A stretch of DNA of 64,000 nt from Verrucomicrobiota bacterium (GTDB taxonomy: Bacteria > Verrucomicrobiota > Verrucomicrobiia > Verrucomicrobiales > DEV007). Within the stretch, counting starts at the first letter, position 1. Each line of letters begins with the position of its first letter. The translations under genes and the position numbers were made by a program. Below the pieces are notes generated by a model. The model was not told the DNA's origin, did not search any database, and saw nothing but the letters and a program-made list of their open reading frames with translations. Shown in pieces: positions 14,904 through 23,437 of this stretch. The stretch is from assembly GCA_003402735.1 (NCBI GenBank), contig QQNE01000009.1, positions 1-64,000 of the forward strand. The letters are read 5' to 3'.

Positions 14904-16520
14904 TTGGATTCCGCTCTCCAGCCCCGTGCTTCCCTTGCGCTCCTCGGCTTGGCCCTGGCGGTTTCGTCTGCCCCGGTCCCGGCCAAGGCGGAAGATTGCA
15001 CCTCCGCCGTTCTCGAACTCCTGGACACCTACCGGGCACTGGCGGAAGGTGATCAGACCCAGGGCGATCTCATCTCCTCCCTGGAAGATGCGGTCATCAT
15101 GAGACCGGCGTGCGCCCCGGTCTTGATCGGGGCCGCCGTGGGATCGATCGATGGAGACGATGCCATGATCGAGCGGATCGTCAGGTCCGGCATCGAGATC
15201 CTCCCGGAACAGGCAGAGGAAATCGTCGCGGCGGCCCGGGAAGCGTCCAACCTCTCGGACCAAGCCATCGAGACCGCGGCGAACACCGCCGCATCGGCTG
15301 CGCCTCCGTCCCAACTCATCCCCACCTCCGGAGCGGATCTGGTGACGACCGATGAGCGGACGCCCGAAATCGCGTGGGTCAGTTTTCCTGCCAGCACGCT
15401 TCGCGAAACCGGCTCTCCGGGCGTGATCCTGGAACCGACACCGCAACCGATTCCTGTGATCCTGGCGCTGGGAGCCGGGTTCGATGACAACGTGGCGACT
15501 TCGCCCCAGGCGGTGGATTCGGGCTACGTCCGGGCCACGCTGGGAGCCAAGATCCAAAAGACCCTGACGAACTCACGGTTGGAAATCTCTGCCGACTCCA
15601 CCTATCTCGACTACGGAAAGAACGCGCCGGGGCTCCGCGAAGGAAATCACCTGGCTGGTTTGGGACTGCGTTATCAGTTGGGGATCGGCCAGCGCTGGAC
15701 CCTGTTTGAGGAGTTCCAGATGCGGCGCGACACCAACCCGGACATCCACGGCACCCAGAGCACCGCGTTGCGCCAGCCGGCTTACCACACTCTTTTCAAC
15801 CGGATCGCCGCCGCCTTCGATGTCTCCCCGCTTTGGCAATTGCGCGGCGGCTACACGTTTTCAGCGATTGATTATGTGGGAAACACCCTCGCCGCAATCG
15901 AGGAACGATCCGCCCAAGCCGTAGGGATTGAGACCCTCCACCGGGTCATCGGATCCGTGCAAGTGGGCGGCAGCTACGAGGCGGAGTTTGTCGACTTCCG
16001 CAGTTCCAACCTGGACTACACCCGACACCAAACACTGGCCGCTTTGCACACTTCGTTGGGAGCGCAAATCCAGGCCTACATCGCGGCGGGTGCGCAATTC
16101 CGCGAGGGCGGGTCCGGCGGATCCAGGACCACGCCGGCGGCCGAGGCTTCCCTGACCTGGATGGCCGAGCCGCAGACGACCCAGCTTCGGTGGCTCAATC
16201 GCTACGGCCAGTTCGATCACGAACTCGCCCTCCTCGGCTTTGACCAGCGTGAGGGTGCCCAATCCCTCATCGAAGCCTCACACGCCCTGACCGATCTCAT
16301 TTCCTTGCATGCTTCCGCGGGCCTCCTGGCCACCGGGTTCCAAGGGGAATCCAACAGCCTCGATGAAACCGCTTGGACCGCCAGTCTCGAAGCCACCTGG
16401 CACTTCATCAGCAACTTTGACCTCAACGCGGGTTACCACCTGGTCCGGTTGGACTCGCCAATCGCCACGCGCGACTACACCCGTCATCAGGTCGATGTCG
16501 GGTTGATTCGGATGTTCTGA
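14904..16520 (+). CDS. Outer-membrane beta-barrel protein (capillin/BBP2-like)
   Basis: A 538-residue exported protein. A signal peptide with core LALLGLALAVSSAPVPAKA precedes an alpha-helical periplasmic part (about 30-140) and a C-terminal barrel from about 175 on, with alternating hydrophobic residues, strand ends such as SRLEISADSTYLDY and FDLNAGYHLVRL, and a terminal aromatic residue (GLIRMF), as expected for BAM insertion. The only sensible start is a TTG at 14904, only 35 bases after the tRNA, so it may ride on the tRNA transcript. It is followed at 16 bases by a Wzz/GumC-like gene, which suggests a polysaccharide-export context. Confidence 0.7.
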   Translation: MDSALQPRASLALLGLALAVSSAPVPAKAEDCTSAVLELLDTYRALAEGDQTQGDLISSLEDAVIMRPACAPVLIGAAVGSIDGDDAMIERIVRSGIEILPEQAEEIVAAAREASNLSDQAIETAANTAASAAPPSQLIPTSGADLVTTDERTPEIAWVSFPASTLRETGSPGVILEPTPQPIPVILALGAGFDDNVATSPQAVDSGYVRATLGAKIQKTLTNSRLEISADSTYLDYGKNAPGLREGNHLAGLGLRYQLGIGQRWTLFEEFQMRRDTNPDIHGTQSTALRQPAYHTLFNRIAAAFDVSPLWQLRGGYTFSAIDYVGNTLAAIEERSAQAVGIETLHRVIGSVQVGGSYEAEFVDFRSSNLDYTRHQTLAALHTSLGAQIQAYIAAGAQFREGGSGGSRTTPAAEASLTWMAEPQTTQLRWLNRYGQFDHELALLGFDQREGAQSLIEASHALTDLISLHASAGLLATGFQGESNSLDETAWTASLEATWHFISNFDLNAGYHLVRLDSPIATRDYTRHQVDVGLIRMF

Positions 16521-16536
16521 GAAAACCCCTGACACC

Positions 16537-17718
16537 ATGCATCGCCTCGTCATGAATCCAATCCATCCGAAACTCACCCTCCGGCGGCTTCCCATCCAAG
16601 GAGAAAACCTGTTGCTCTGCGGACTGGCGGCGACCGCCGTGGCGATCGTGATCTCTTGCGTCTCTGCGCCACTCTACCGGAGTTCCGCAAAGTTTGTCTT
16701 CCTCACCGAAACCGCCGAGGAGGGCGCCAAATGGCTCCGGTCCCCACAGACACTGGCAAAGGCCGGGCTCACCAGCTCCCGCCTGCTCATTCGCCCCGTG
16801 GCAGGAACTGCGGAAGTGGAAGTCTCCGTGCTCGACGAAAATCCGCAACGCGCCGCGCAACTGGCGAACGCGCTGGCCGCGGCTTACCAGAACACCCGAT
16901 GGCGGGCCGATGCCGGAGACCAACCGGAAAGGCTGGCCGGCTTGGAGGAAACGATGACTTCACTCTCCGCCGCCTCTGAAACCGCGAAACACGAACACGA
17001 AGCCGTCTCCCACAGCTTGGACGAAGCGCGCGAACGGTTTGGAGAACATCCGGAGGATCGCTGGCGGCGCCAGGGCGAAGTGGATGCCGCCGTGGAATAT
17101 CACAAACGCCTCCACACCCAGCTGCAAGAACTGCGGAACAGTCCGTTCCCGGATTTTCTCCAAGTCGCGAACCGACACAAGTTGATCAACTCCGACCGCA
17201 TGGTCTGGGTGGCCGAGTATCTGGGAACCATCACCACGCTCCAGGCGCAAGAGAAAGCCGCGATTCCGGACAATCACCCGGAAGCGATCCGCGCGAGGAC
17301 GCAAGCCGCCGCCCTTCGGGTCCAACTGGAAAAAGACGCCGCCGACCTCACCGCCTCTCTCGCCTTGAAAGTCGATGCGCTGAGGGAACGCATCGCTTCG
17401 TTGGAAGCCGAAAAGACCAAACACAAGACCTCCCTCGTGGAGGCTCTGGCCGCTTACCAGGTGACCGACGGGATGCGCCGCGCCACCCTTGCAAACCTCC
17501 AGGAAGCACGGCTTCGACTGGAGGCGGAACGGACTGCCGCCGCGGCCAGGCCGGACTACGTTCGCGTGCTGCGCCCGGCCCATCCCCAACTCCGCGCCGC
17601 CCTCCCCGGATTCTGGATCCCGCTGCTCCTGAGCCCGATGATCGGTCTGGCCGGAGGCTTACTCCTCCAGTGGCACCGGATGCTGGCTGACCTCCGTCGC
17701 CGGCCGGTGACCGTCTGA
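16537..17718 (+). CDS. Wzz/GumC-like chain-length or polysaccharide co-polymerase protein
   Basis: A 393-residue inner-membrane protein with an N-terminal transmembrane helix (LLLCGLAATAVAIVISCVSA, about 26-45), a long periplasmic part dominated by coiled coil (about 130-340, many heptads with Glu, Arg, Ala, Leu) and a second transmembrane helix near the C-terminus (FWIPLLLSPMIGLAGGLLL), the topology of Wzz/GumC proteins. No cytoplasmic tyrosine-kinase domain follows. The segment EVSVLDENPQRAAQLANALAAAYQ matches the family pattern after the first helix, and RPAHPQ resembles the proline-rich stretch before the second. It pairs with the beta-barrel gene upstream; no glycosyltransferases are nearby. 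Confidence 0.7.
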   Translation: MHRLVMNPIHPKLTLRRLPIQGENLLLCGLAATAVAIVISCVSAPLYRSSAKFVFLTETAEEGAKWLRSPQTLAKAGLTSSRLLIRPVAGTAEVEVSVLDENPQRAAQLANALAAAYQNTRWRADAGDQPERLAGLEETMTSLSAASETAKHEHEAVSHSLDEARERFGEHPEDRWRRQGEVDAAVEYHKRLHTQLQELRNSPFPDFLQVANRHKLINSDRMVWVAEYLGTITTLQAQEKAAIPDNHPEAIRARTQAAALRVQLEKDAADLTASLALKVDALRERIASLEAEKTKHKTSLVEALAAYQVTDGMRRATLANLQEARLRLEAERTAAAARPDYVRVLRPAHPQLRAALPGFWIPLLLSPMIGLAGGLLLQWHRMLADLRRRPVTV

Positions 17719-17729
17719 ACCAAACGGAT

Positions 17730-18500
17730 ATGCAATTGAAACTTGAAGGCCAAACCGTGGCCATCCTCGGAGCCGCCCAAGGAATCGGCCGCGCCATCGC
17801 AGAATCCTTTTCCGCGGAAGGTTGCCGCCTGGGACTGTTCGACCGCAAGGCTGATCCCGAACCGCCGACGGGCACTGTGCTCTTCCGGGAGGGGGATGCC
17901 ACCAGCCTGGAGGCGGTGCAAGCGTTCGCCGCGGACCTTGGCCCCATCGATCACTTGGTCTATGCCGTCGGGGGCGGTTCCGGAAAATTCGGGTTTCCCT
18001 TTTGGAACGTTCCCCCATCCGCTTGGGCCCGGGTCCTCGACTTGAACCTCATCGGCGCGGTCAACGCCGCCCACGCCTTCGCCCCGGTCCTCACCGCGCG
18101 CGGCGAGGGGTCCGTGCTCTTCGTTGTCTCCGTGGCCGGGCAGATGGGCTCGCAAACCGATCCCCCCTACAGCGCCGCCAAGGCCGGGTTGATCAACTTC
18201 ACCCAATGCGCCGCCAAGGACTTCGCGCCCTACCAAGTCAGGGTGAACGCCCTCTCGCCCGGCATGGTCAAGACCGCCCTCAACGAAGCGGTCTGGGCCG
18301 CCGGACAAGCCCGCCTTCCGGAAGCACAACGTCAGGACTACGAAACCTGGGCCCAACACAAAATCCGCGCCACCTCACCCTTGGGCCGCTGGCAAACCGT
18401 CGAGGAAATGGCCGCCGTCGCCGTCTTCCTCGCCTCCCCCCTCGCCCGCAACATCACCGGACAAACCATCAACGTCGATGGCGGACAGGTGATGCATTGA
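17730..18500 (+). CDS. Short-chain dehydrogenase/reductase
   Basis: A 256-residue classical SDR. Cofactor motif GAAQGIGRAIA (T-G-x3-G-x-G type, with GA at the front), acidic residue after strand 2 (LFDRKAD, favouring NAD or mixed use), N-x-x-G replaced by AVGGGSG, catalytic Ser in FVVSVAGQMG, Tyr/Lys in PPYSAAKAGLINF, and the C-terminal NITGQTINVDGGQVMH of the 3-oxoacyl-ACP reductase/sugar dehydrogenase type. The substrate cannot be deduced. The ATG is only 12 bases after the Wzz-like gene, so it may be the third gene of that operon. Confidence 0.85.
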   Translation: MQLKLEGQTVAILGAAQGIGRAIAESFSAEGCRLGLFDRKADPEPPTGTVLFREGDATSLEAVQAFAADLGPIDHLVYAVGGGSGKFGFPFWNVPPSAWARVLDLNLIGAVNAAHAFAPVLTARGEGSVLFVVSVAGQMGSQTDPPYSAAKAGLINFTQCAAKDFAPYQVRVNALSPGMVKTALNEAVWAAGQARLPEAQRQDYETWAQHKIRATSPLGRWQTVEEMAAVAVFLASPLARNITGQTINVDGGQVMH

Positions 18501-18707
18501 AAAAACCTCACACACCAAGAGCGGGCCCGGCACAGTCAACCTGCTTGAACGGCGGCCGCCGCGTGAACCTTCGGTTGGGCTTCGATTCCGAACTTGCCCC
18601 TGACGTGGCGTTTCGTAGGGTTGCGGTCTGATTCCTTTTGCGTAGTTGTCAGGAACGCGCTCCCTCGCCGCCGGACACCTCATCACATCCAGCCGACACT
18701 GCGCTCT

Positions 18708-19502
18708 GTGAACGGTCCGCTCCTCTTCAATCCCCGTTTCACCGTAGTCGGCGAGTCGGCCGACTGGATCGTGGTGGACAAACCAGCCCATCTCCTCTGC
18801 CACCCCACCAACCCGGACAATCCCCCCACCCTGCTCGACGGTCTCCGGGGATTGCTCGCCTTTGAACTGGCCAACGGTGCCGCCCTATCGATCATCACTC
18901 GGCTCGACCGCGATACCAGCGGCCTCGTCCTCGTGGCCAAAAACGCCCACACGGCCCGCCATTTTGGCAAGGCAATGGAGCGAGGCGAGTTTCGCAAAAC
19001 CTATCTCGCCATCGTATCGGGATGGCCCGAAAACGATTCGTGGACCGTCGATGCCCCAATCCTGCGCAAAGGGGAAGTCGCAGAATCCCCGATCTGGGTC
19101 AAACAACTGGTGCACCCCGCCGGCAAACCATGCCGGACGCACTTTGACGTGGTGGAACGCCGGACCCGCACCCGCCCGGAATCCGAAGGGCCGCCCCTCG
19201 CGTTTGCCCTGGTTCGGTGCCGCCCGGAAACAGGCCGGATGCACCAAATCAGGGTGCACCTGGCGCACAGCGGACATCCCGTGATCGGCGACAAGATTTA
19301 TGGCCCGGACGAAACCTGTTATCTCGACTTCATCGAGAGCGGATGGACCGAGGATCTCGAGAAGCGGCTCCTGCTCGACCGTCACGCCCTGCACGCGCAC
19401 CAACTCGAAGTGGATGATCATGCCTGGACCAGTCCGCTGCCGACGGATCTTGGGCAGTTTCTTTGGCCGGAAACCCGAGGCTCCGCTGTCCAACCGACGT
19501 GA
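18708..19502 (+). CDS. RluA-family RNA pseudouridine synthase
   Basis: The enzyme isomerises uridine to pseudouridine in rRNA or tRNA. From a GTG at 18708 it has 264 residues: WIVVDKPAHLLCHP near the start, catalytic Asp in the RluA motif RLDRDTSGLVLVAK, RKTYLAIVSG, RTHFDVVERR, the TGRMHQIRVHLAHSGHPVIGDKIYG motif and LLLDRHALHAHQLEV. There is no N-terminal S4 domain. The frame is open further upstream to 18594, but that part lacks family character and begins without a ribosome-binding site. Substrate RNA is unknown. The 200 bases upstream hold no other gene I can support. Confidence 0.88.
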   Translation: MNGPLLFNPRFTVVGESADWIVVDKPAHLLCHPTNPDNPPTLLDGLRGLLAFELANGAALSIITRLDRDTSGLVLVAKNAHTARHFGKAMERGEFRKTYLAIVSGWPENDSWTVDAPILRKGEVAESPIWVKQLVHPAGKPCRTHFDVVERRTRTRPESEGPPLAFALVRCRPETGRMHQIRVHLAHSGHPVIGDKIYGPDETCYLDFIESGWTEDLEKRLLLDRHALHAHQLEVDDHAWTSPLPTDLGQFLWPETRGSAVQPT

Positions 19503-19557
19503 AAATGTGTGAAAGCCAGGTTTACAAATAGTCAGGATTCATGAAATATTAACCCAT

Positions 19558-20022
19558 ATGACTCTCCGAGAATCCGCCAAGCTCCACATGTATCTGGCCG
19601 TGGCCGCACTTTGTGAGCAACCGGAACACGCCGCCGCCATCGCCAAAATCCCCGATTTCGACGCGGTCTTGCGAGCCTTTCTCGCGCTCCCCATCCCAGT
19701 GGACGAGTCCGGCCGTCCGGTGGATTGCGAGATCCTGGAGGATCTGTTGGTGGAAGGGGACCTCTGTCTGGAACGGATGGACGATCTCAGCACGGACCTG
19801 ATGGTGGAATTCCCTGCATTTGTGCGCGCCTACGACGTGGCCCGCCTCATCGGCTTGGCCGCAGCCCGGATGGATGCCCCCGCTCCCAAGGCCCGGGCAA
19901 CGGCGCGTCCCGCCAAGCGGAGTTCCTCCCAGGGCAAGGCGCTGGGGCGGCATCGCTTGCCTACGACGGCTTTTCCCGAGCCGGCTGCCTCCGCGGCGGC
20001 GGGAGAGGGATTGAACGCATGA
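19558..20022 (+). CDS. Hypothetical 154-residue protein
   Basis: The family is not recognised. The first ~105 residues are predicted helical with many acidic positions (FDAVLRAFLALPIPVDESGR then VDCEILEDLLVEGDLCLERM), and the tail (about 106-154) is Ala/Pro/Lys rich and probably disordered. Codon usage matches the neighbours. The ATG at 19558 follows an AT-rich 55-base gap after the pseudouridine synthase gene. It lies 50 bases before the DUF808 gene on the same strand. Confidence 0.6.
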   Translation: MTLRESAKLHMYLAVAALCEQPEHAAAIAKIPDFDAVLRAFLALPIPVDESGRPVDCEILEDLLVEGDLCLERMDDLSTDLMVEFPAFVRAYDVARLIGLAAARMDAPAPKARATARPAKRSSSQGKALGRHRLPTTAFPEPAASAAAGEGLNA

Positions 20023-20071
20023 GCCGACTTGTGGGTGCCTGCCAAGGAGTGATCGATCCCGCCATTTTCGC

Positions 20072-21019
20072 ATGACCACCGGTCTCATTGCCCTGCTCGA
20101 CGACATCGCGGCCCTGACCAAAGCCGCGGCCGCTTCCCTGGACGATGCCGCGACCCAGGCCGCCAAGGCGGGAAGCAAGGCGGCGGGGATCGTGATCGAC
20201 GATGCGGCCGTCACCCCGCGTTACGTGGTCGGTTTTACCGCCGACCGCGAGCTTCCGGTGATCGGCAAAATCGCGATGGGATCCTTGCGGAACAAATTTT
20301 TCTGGCTCTTGCCAGCCGCCCTGCTGCTGAGTTCCTTCGCGCCCTGGCTGTTGACTCCGTTGCTGATGCTCGGCGGGGCCTATCTCTGCCTCGAAGGTTA
20401 CCACAAGGTCCATGATCTTCTCCAGCCTCATGGGCACGGGCACGGGGAGGATGCGGAGACCCCGGCCCCATCGGGAGAAACGGAAGCTGCCAAAGTCGCC
20501 AGCGCCATCCGCACGGATTTCATCCTCTCGGCGGAGATCATGACCATCGCCCTCGCCAGCGTCTCCCACTCCAGCATCTGGCTGCAAGCCGCGGTTCTGG
20601 CCGTGGTCGGGCTTTGCGTGACCCTGCTCGTCTACGGGGCGGTCGCCCTCATCGTCAAGGCAGACGACTTCGGCGCGCACCTGGCGCTTTCCTCCGCGGA
20701 ACCGCTTCGCACCATCGGCCGGGCCATGGTGCACGGCATGCCCCCCTTCCTCAGGACACTCAGCTTAGTCGGTATGCTTGCGATGCTCTGGGTGGGAGGG
20801 GGCATCCTGGTTCACGGTCTGCACGAACTCGGCATCCACGGACCCGAGGAGACCATCAAGCACCTCGCGGCTTCGCTCGGGCCGATGCTCGAATGGCCGA
20901 TGGGCGCCGCGATTTCCGCTGTCATCGGCCTCGCCGCGGGAGTCGTCTGCAACCCCATCGCCATGGGCATCACGGCGCTCCTTTCCGCACGCTCCCGCGC
21001 CGGGGCCGACGCCGCCTGA
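20072..21019 (+). CDS. DUF808/YedI-family inner-membrane protein
   Basis: A 315-residue polytopic membrane protein. The N-terminus TGLIALLDDIAALTKAAAASLDDAATQAAKAGSKAAGIVIDDAAVTPRYVVGF is the family hallmark, and KFFWLLPAALLLSSFAPWLLTPLLMLGGAYLCLEGYHKV follows. About six hydrophobic segments can be seen, separated by the His-rich loop HGHGHGEDAET and an acidic stretch; FILSAEIMTIAL is also conserved. The family is widespread in Proteobacteria and has no assigned biochemical role. It ends 5 bases before the convergent transporter gene. Confidence 0.88.
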   Translation: MTTGLIALLDDIAALTKAAAASLDDAATQAAKAGSKAAGIVIDDAAVTPRYVVGFTADRELPVIGKIAMGSLRNKFFWLLPAALLLSSFAPWLLTPLLMLGGAYLCLEGYHKVHDLLQPHGHGHGEDAETPAPSGETEAAKVASAIRTDFILSAEIMTIALASVSHSSIWLQAAVLAVVGLCVTLLVYGAVALIVKADDFGAHLALSSAEPLRTIGRAMVHGMPPFLRTLSLVGMLAMLWVGGGILVHGLHELGIHGPEETIKHLAASLGPMLEWPMGAAISAVIGLAAGVVCNPIAMGITALLSARSRAGADAA

Positions 21020-21024
21020 GGACC

Positions 21025-22224
21025 TCATCCCCCGATCAGGAGGCCCGCCACGCAAACCACCGTGATGGCCACCCCGATCCAGCCCATCCTGAGCATCCAT
21101 TTCCCGGGCGCCGCCTCGCCGAGCGTCGCGCGATCCGACGCCAGGAACTGCAGCGCCACCACGTGCAGCGGCAGGAGAACCGCATTGACCACCTGACTGA
21201 AGTAAATCAGCGGGATCAGTGGAATCCCCGGCCAGGAGACCACCACCACCGCCGCCAGGGTCAACCCCACAAAGGCCGCGTAAAAATACCGGAAATGTTT
21301 CGAGTCCAGGTCCAGCGAGGCCGGTTCTCCGAAACCTTCCGCCAGGGAATACGCGGTCGCCAGGGGGACGATGGCCGCGGCCAGCAGGGACGCTCCCAAT
21401 AAACCCGCCCCGAACAACAGGGTGGCCATGGAACCGGCCAACGGTTTCAGCGCCAGCGCCACATCCCCCGCCGTCTCGATGTGGATCCCGGCCGGGTGCA
21501 ACGTCGCCGCACACGCGATGGCGATCGACAGCCCGATCACACCGGTCAGAACGGATCCCGTCACCACGTCCACGGTCTCCCAACGGAGGCTGGCGACGCT
21601 GATCTTTTTGTCGACCGCATACGACTGGAGAAAGGCCAAACCCCACGGAGCCAGGGTGGTCCCGAGAGCGGCCGCGATGGCCACCCAGCCGGATCGGTCG
21701 GGCGGAATGCTGGGCACCATGGAATGCCGGGCCACCGCCGCCCAGTCTGGACCGGCCAGAACGCCATCGATGACATAGACCGCGAGCGTGGCGGAAATCA
21801 CCAGGAGGATCCGTTCAATCCGGTGAAACGAGCCGAGCACGACCATGCCACAGAGCAACCCACCGACCACCGGCGCGCTGGCCCAAGCCGGAATCCCGAT
21901 CAAGGAACCGGCGGCCGCCACCCCCGCATACTCGGCGCAGATCGTCCCGAAATTGGCCAGAAGCAGGCCACCGGCCGCGGCATATCCCCAACCATGGCCC
22001 CACCGGTGACGCACCAAGCCGACAAATCCTTTCCCGCTCCCCGCCCCGAGGCGCACCGCGAGCACGTGGAAACAGATGAGCAGAATCGTCGAAAGCGGAA
22101 TGACCCAAAGCAAGCGATACCCATACTCCGCGCCGAGGATCGAATACGTGGTGATCCCGGCCGGATCATCATCCGACAGCCCTGCCAGCAACCCCGGCCC
22201 CAGCACCGCCAAAAACGCGGTCAT
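21025..22224 (-). CDS. NRAMP-family divalent metal transporter-like protein
   Basis: A 399-residue membrane protein with about eleven hydrophobic helices. Helix 1 has DDDPAGITTYS (residues 18-28) in the place of the NRAMP metal motif DPGN, and helix 6 carries TTLAPWGLAFLQSY where classical members have a Met-Pro-His motif. These substitutions are typical of a divergent NRAMP-related branch, so Mn, Mg or another substrate is possible. The family core starts at ATG 22224. A GTG at 22416 with GGGGA before it would add a 64-residue His/Arg-rich N-terminal extension with good third-position GC, so the true start is open. It is divergent from the ParA-like gene. Confidence 0.78.
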   Translation of the reverse strand: MTAFLAVLGPGLLAGLSDDDPAGITTYSILGAEYGYRLLWVIPLSTILLICFHVLAVRLGAGSGKGFVGLVRHRWGHGWGYAAAGGLLLANFGTICAEYAGVAAAGSLIGIPAWASAPVVGGLLCGMVVLGSFHRIERILLVISATLAVYVIDGVLAGPDWAAVARHSMVPSIPPDRSGWVAIAAALGTTLAPWGLAFLQSYAVDKKISVASLRWETVDVVTGSVLTGVIGLSIAIACAATLHPAGIHIETAGDVALALKPLAGSMATLLFGAGLLGASLLAAAIVPLATAYSLAEGFGEPASLDLDSKHFRYFYAAFVGLTLAAVVVVSWPGIPLIPLIYFSQVVNAVLLPLHVVALQFLASDRATLGEAAPGKWMLRMGWIGVAITVVCVAGLLIGG

Positions 22225-22612
22225 CCACCGGGCACCGGAGCTCCGGATCTGCTCAAATCTCCGGCCAATTCCCTGCCGGTGATGCGCCAAACCGTGGGGC
22301 GGGGCGTTCGCCCGCAGCCGGACCCGATGCGCCGCCCGTTGCCAATCCTCATGAAGGCGCCGGACGCGGTGCCGGAAGCCGGAAGAAGAGTGCCGATGCC
22401 GGGGGTGATGGTTCACAAGCACCGATTCCCCAGACTTGCACCAATGCCAAGGGCAGCCTCTGCACTTTCCCGCGATGCCGACTCCGCTTCCGCTTCCGCT
22501 TCGCCACACGAATGCATCCCGCCCAACAGAAGGCGCAGAATGTGGGTGGGCCACGCTAACATGCATCTCGCGGTTGCATCTCTGCCAGGGCTCGACATAG
22601 ATTGGCCATCCC

Positions 22613-23437
22613 GTGACCAAGGTCAGTATCGCCAGCCAAAAGGGTGGAGTCGGCAAAACCACCGTCGCCATCAACTTAGCCTACTCGCTGGCTCGGCGAG
22701 GGTGGAATGTGTTGTTGGTGGACTCGGATCCCCAGGGAGCCATCGGGCTCTCCCTGGTGGAACGCAGTTTCGATCATCGCGGATTTTTCGATGCCCTGTG
22801 CGGCGATTTGCTCGCCGGGCTGATCCTGCAAACCCGGGTCCCCGGTTTGTCCCTGCTCCCGGCTGGAAACTACCGCCGATATGAACAATCACCGATCGCG
22901 CTGGATCCCGTGGCGCGCCGCCGCCGCACGGGGGCCATTCTCGCCGAATTGTCCTCGGCCGCAGGGGACCTGGATCTTGTGATGATCGACACCGCTGGCG
23001 GAACCCACAGCGTCACCGGGGATGTTCTCTGGCACAGCGACTACGCGATCCTTCCGGAACTGGCGGAACCGCTCGGTCTGCGCACCCTGCCGCAAATCCT
23101 GCATCTCATGGCAGACCTGCGGGCCAAAAACCCGCCCACCCAGGTCCTCGGGATCGTCCCCACCATGGTCCAGAGCGATCAAGCCCAGAGTGCCGAAGTG
23201 GTCCGCAAACTCCGTGAAATCCTCCCGGCTGAACTGCTCTTCGATGCCGTCGTTCCCCGAGACCCGGTTTTCCTCCGGGCCAGCGAACATGGCGTGCCTC
23301 TCGCACTCCTCACCCATCATCCACTGCCCGCCGCCCTGATTTTCGACCAACTCGCCGCCGAAGTCGAACAACGTCTCCCGGGGTTCGCCCCGGCCATCTC
23401 CAACCGCACCGATGGCCTCGTCAGACTCATGGATTGA
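22613..23437 (+). CDS. ParA/MinD-like partitioning ATPase
   Basis: A 274-residue deviant Walker ATPase. The P-loop is QKGGVGKTTVAINLA (the signature Lys precedes GGVGKT), Walker A' is LLVDSDPQGAIGLSL and Walker B MIDTAGGTHSVTGDVLWHSD. The start is GTG at 22613. ParA-type ATPases use dimerisation on DNA or membrane to position cargo, and they need a partner. There is no ParB or parS here; instead the stop overlaps the start of the next gene by 26 bases, making that protein the probable partner. It lies away from any origin gene, so cargo positioning of a protein complex is more likely than chromosome segregation. Confidence 0.85.
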   Translation: MTKVSIASQKGGVGKTTVAINLAYSLARRGWNVLLVDSDPQGAIGLSLVERSFDHRGFFDALCGDLLAGLILQTRVPGLSLLPAGNYRRYEQSPIALDPVARRRRTGAILAELSSAAGDLDLVMIDTAGGTHSVTGDVLWHSDYAILPELAEPLGLRTLPQILHLMADLRAKNPPTQVLGIVPTMVQSDQAQSAEVVRKLREILPAELLFDAVVPRDPVFLRASEHGVPLALLTHHPLPAALIFDQLAAEVEQRLPGFAPAISNRTDGLVRLMD

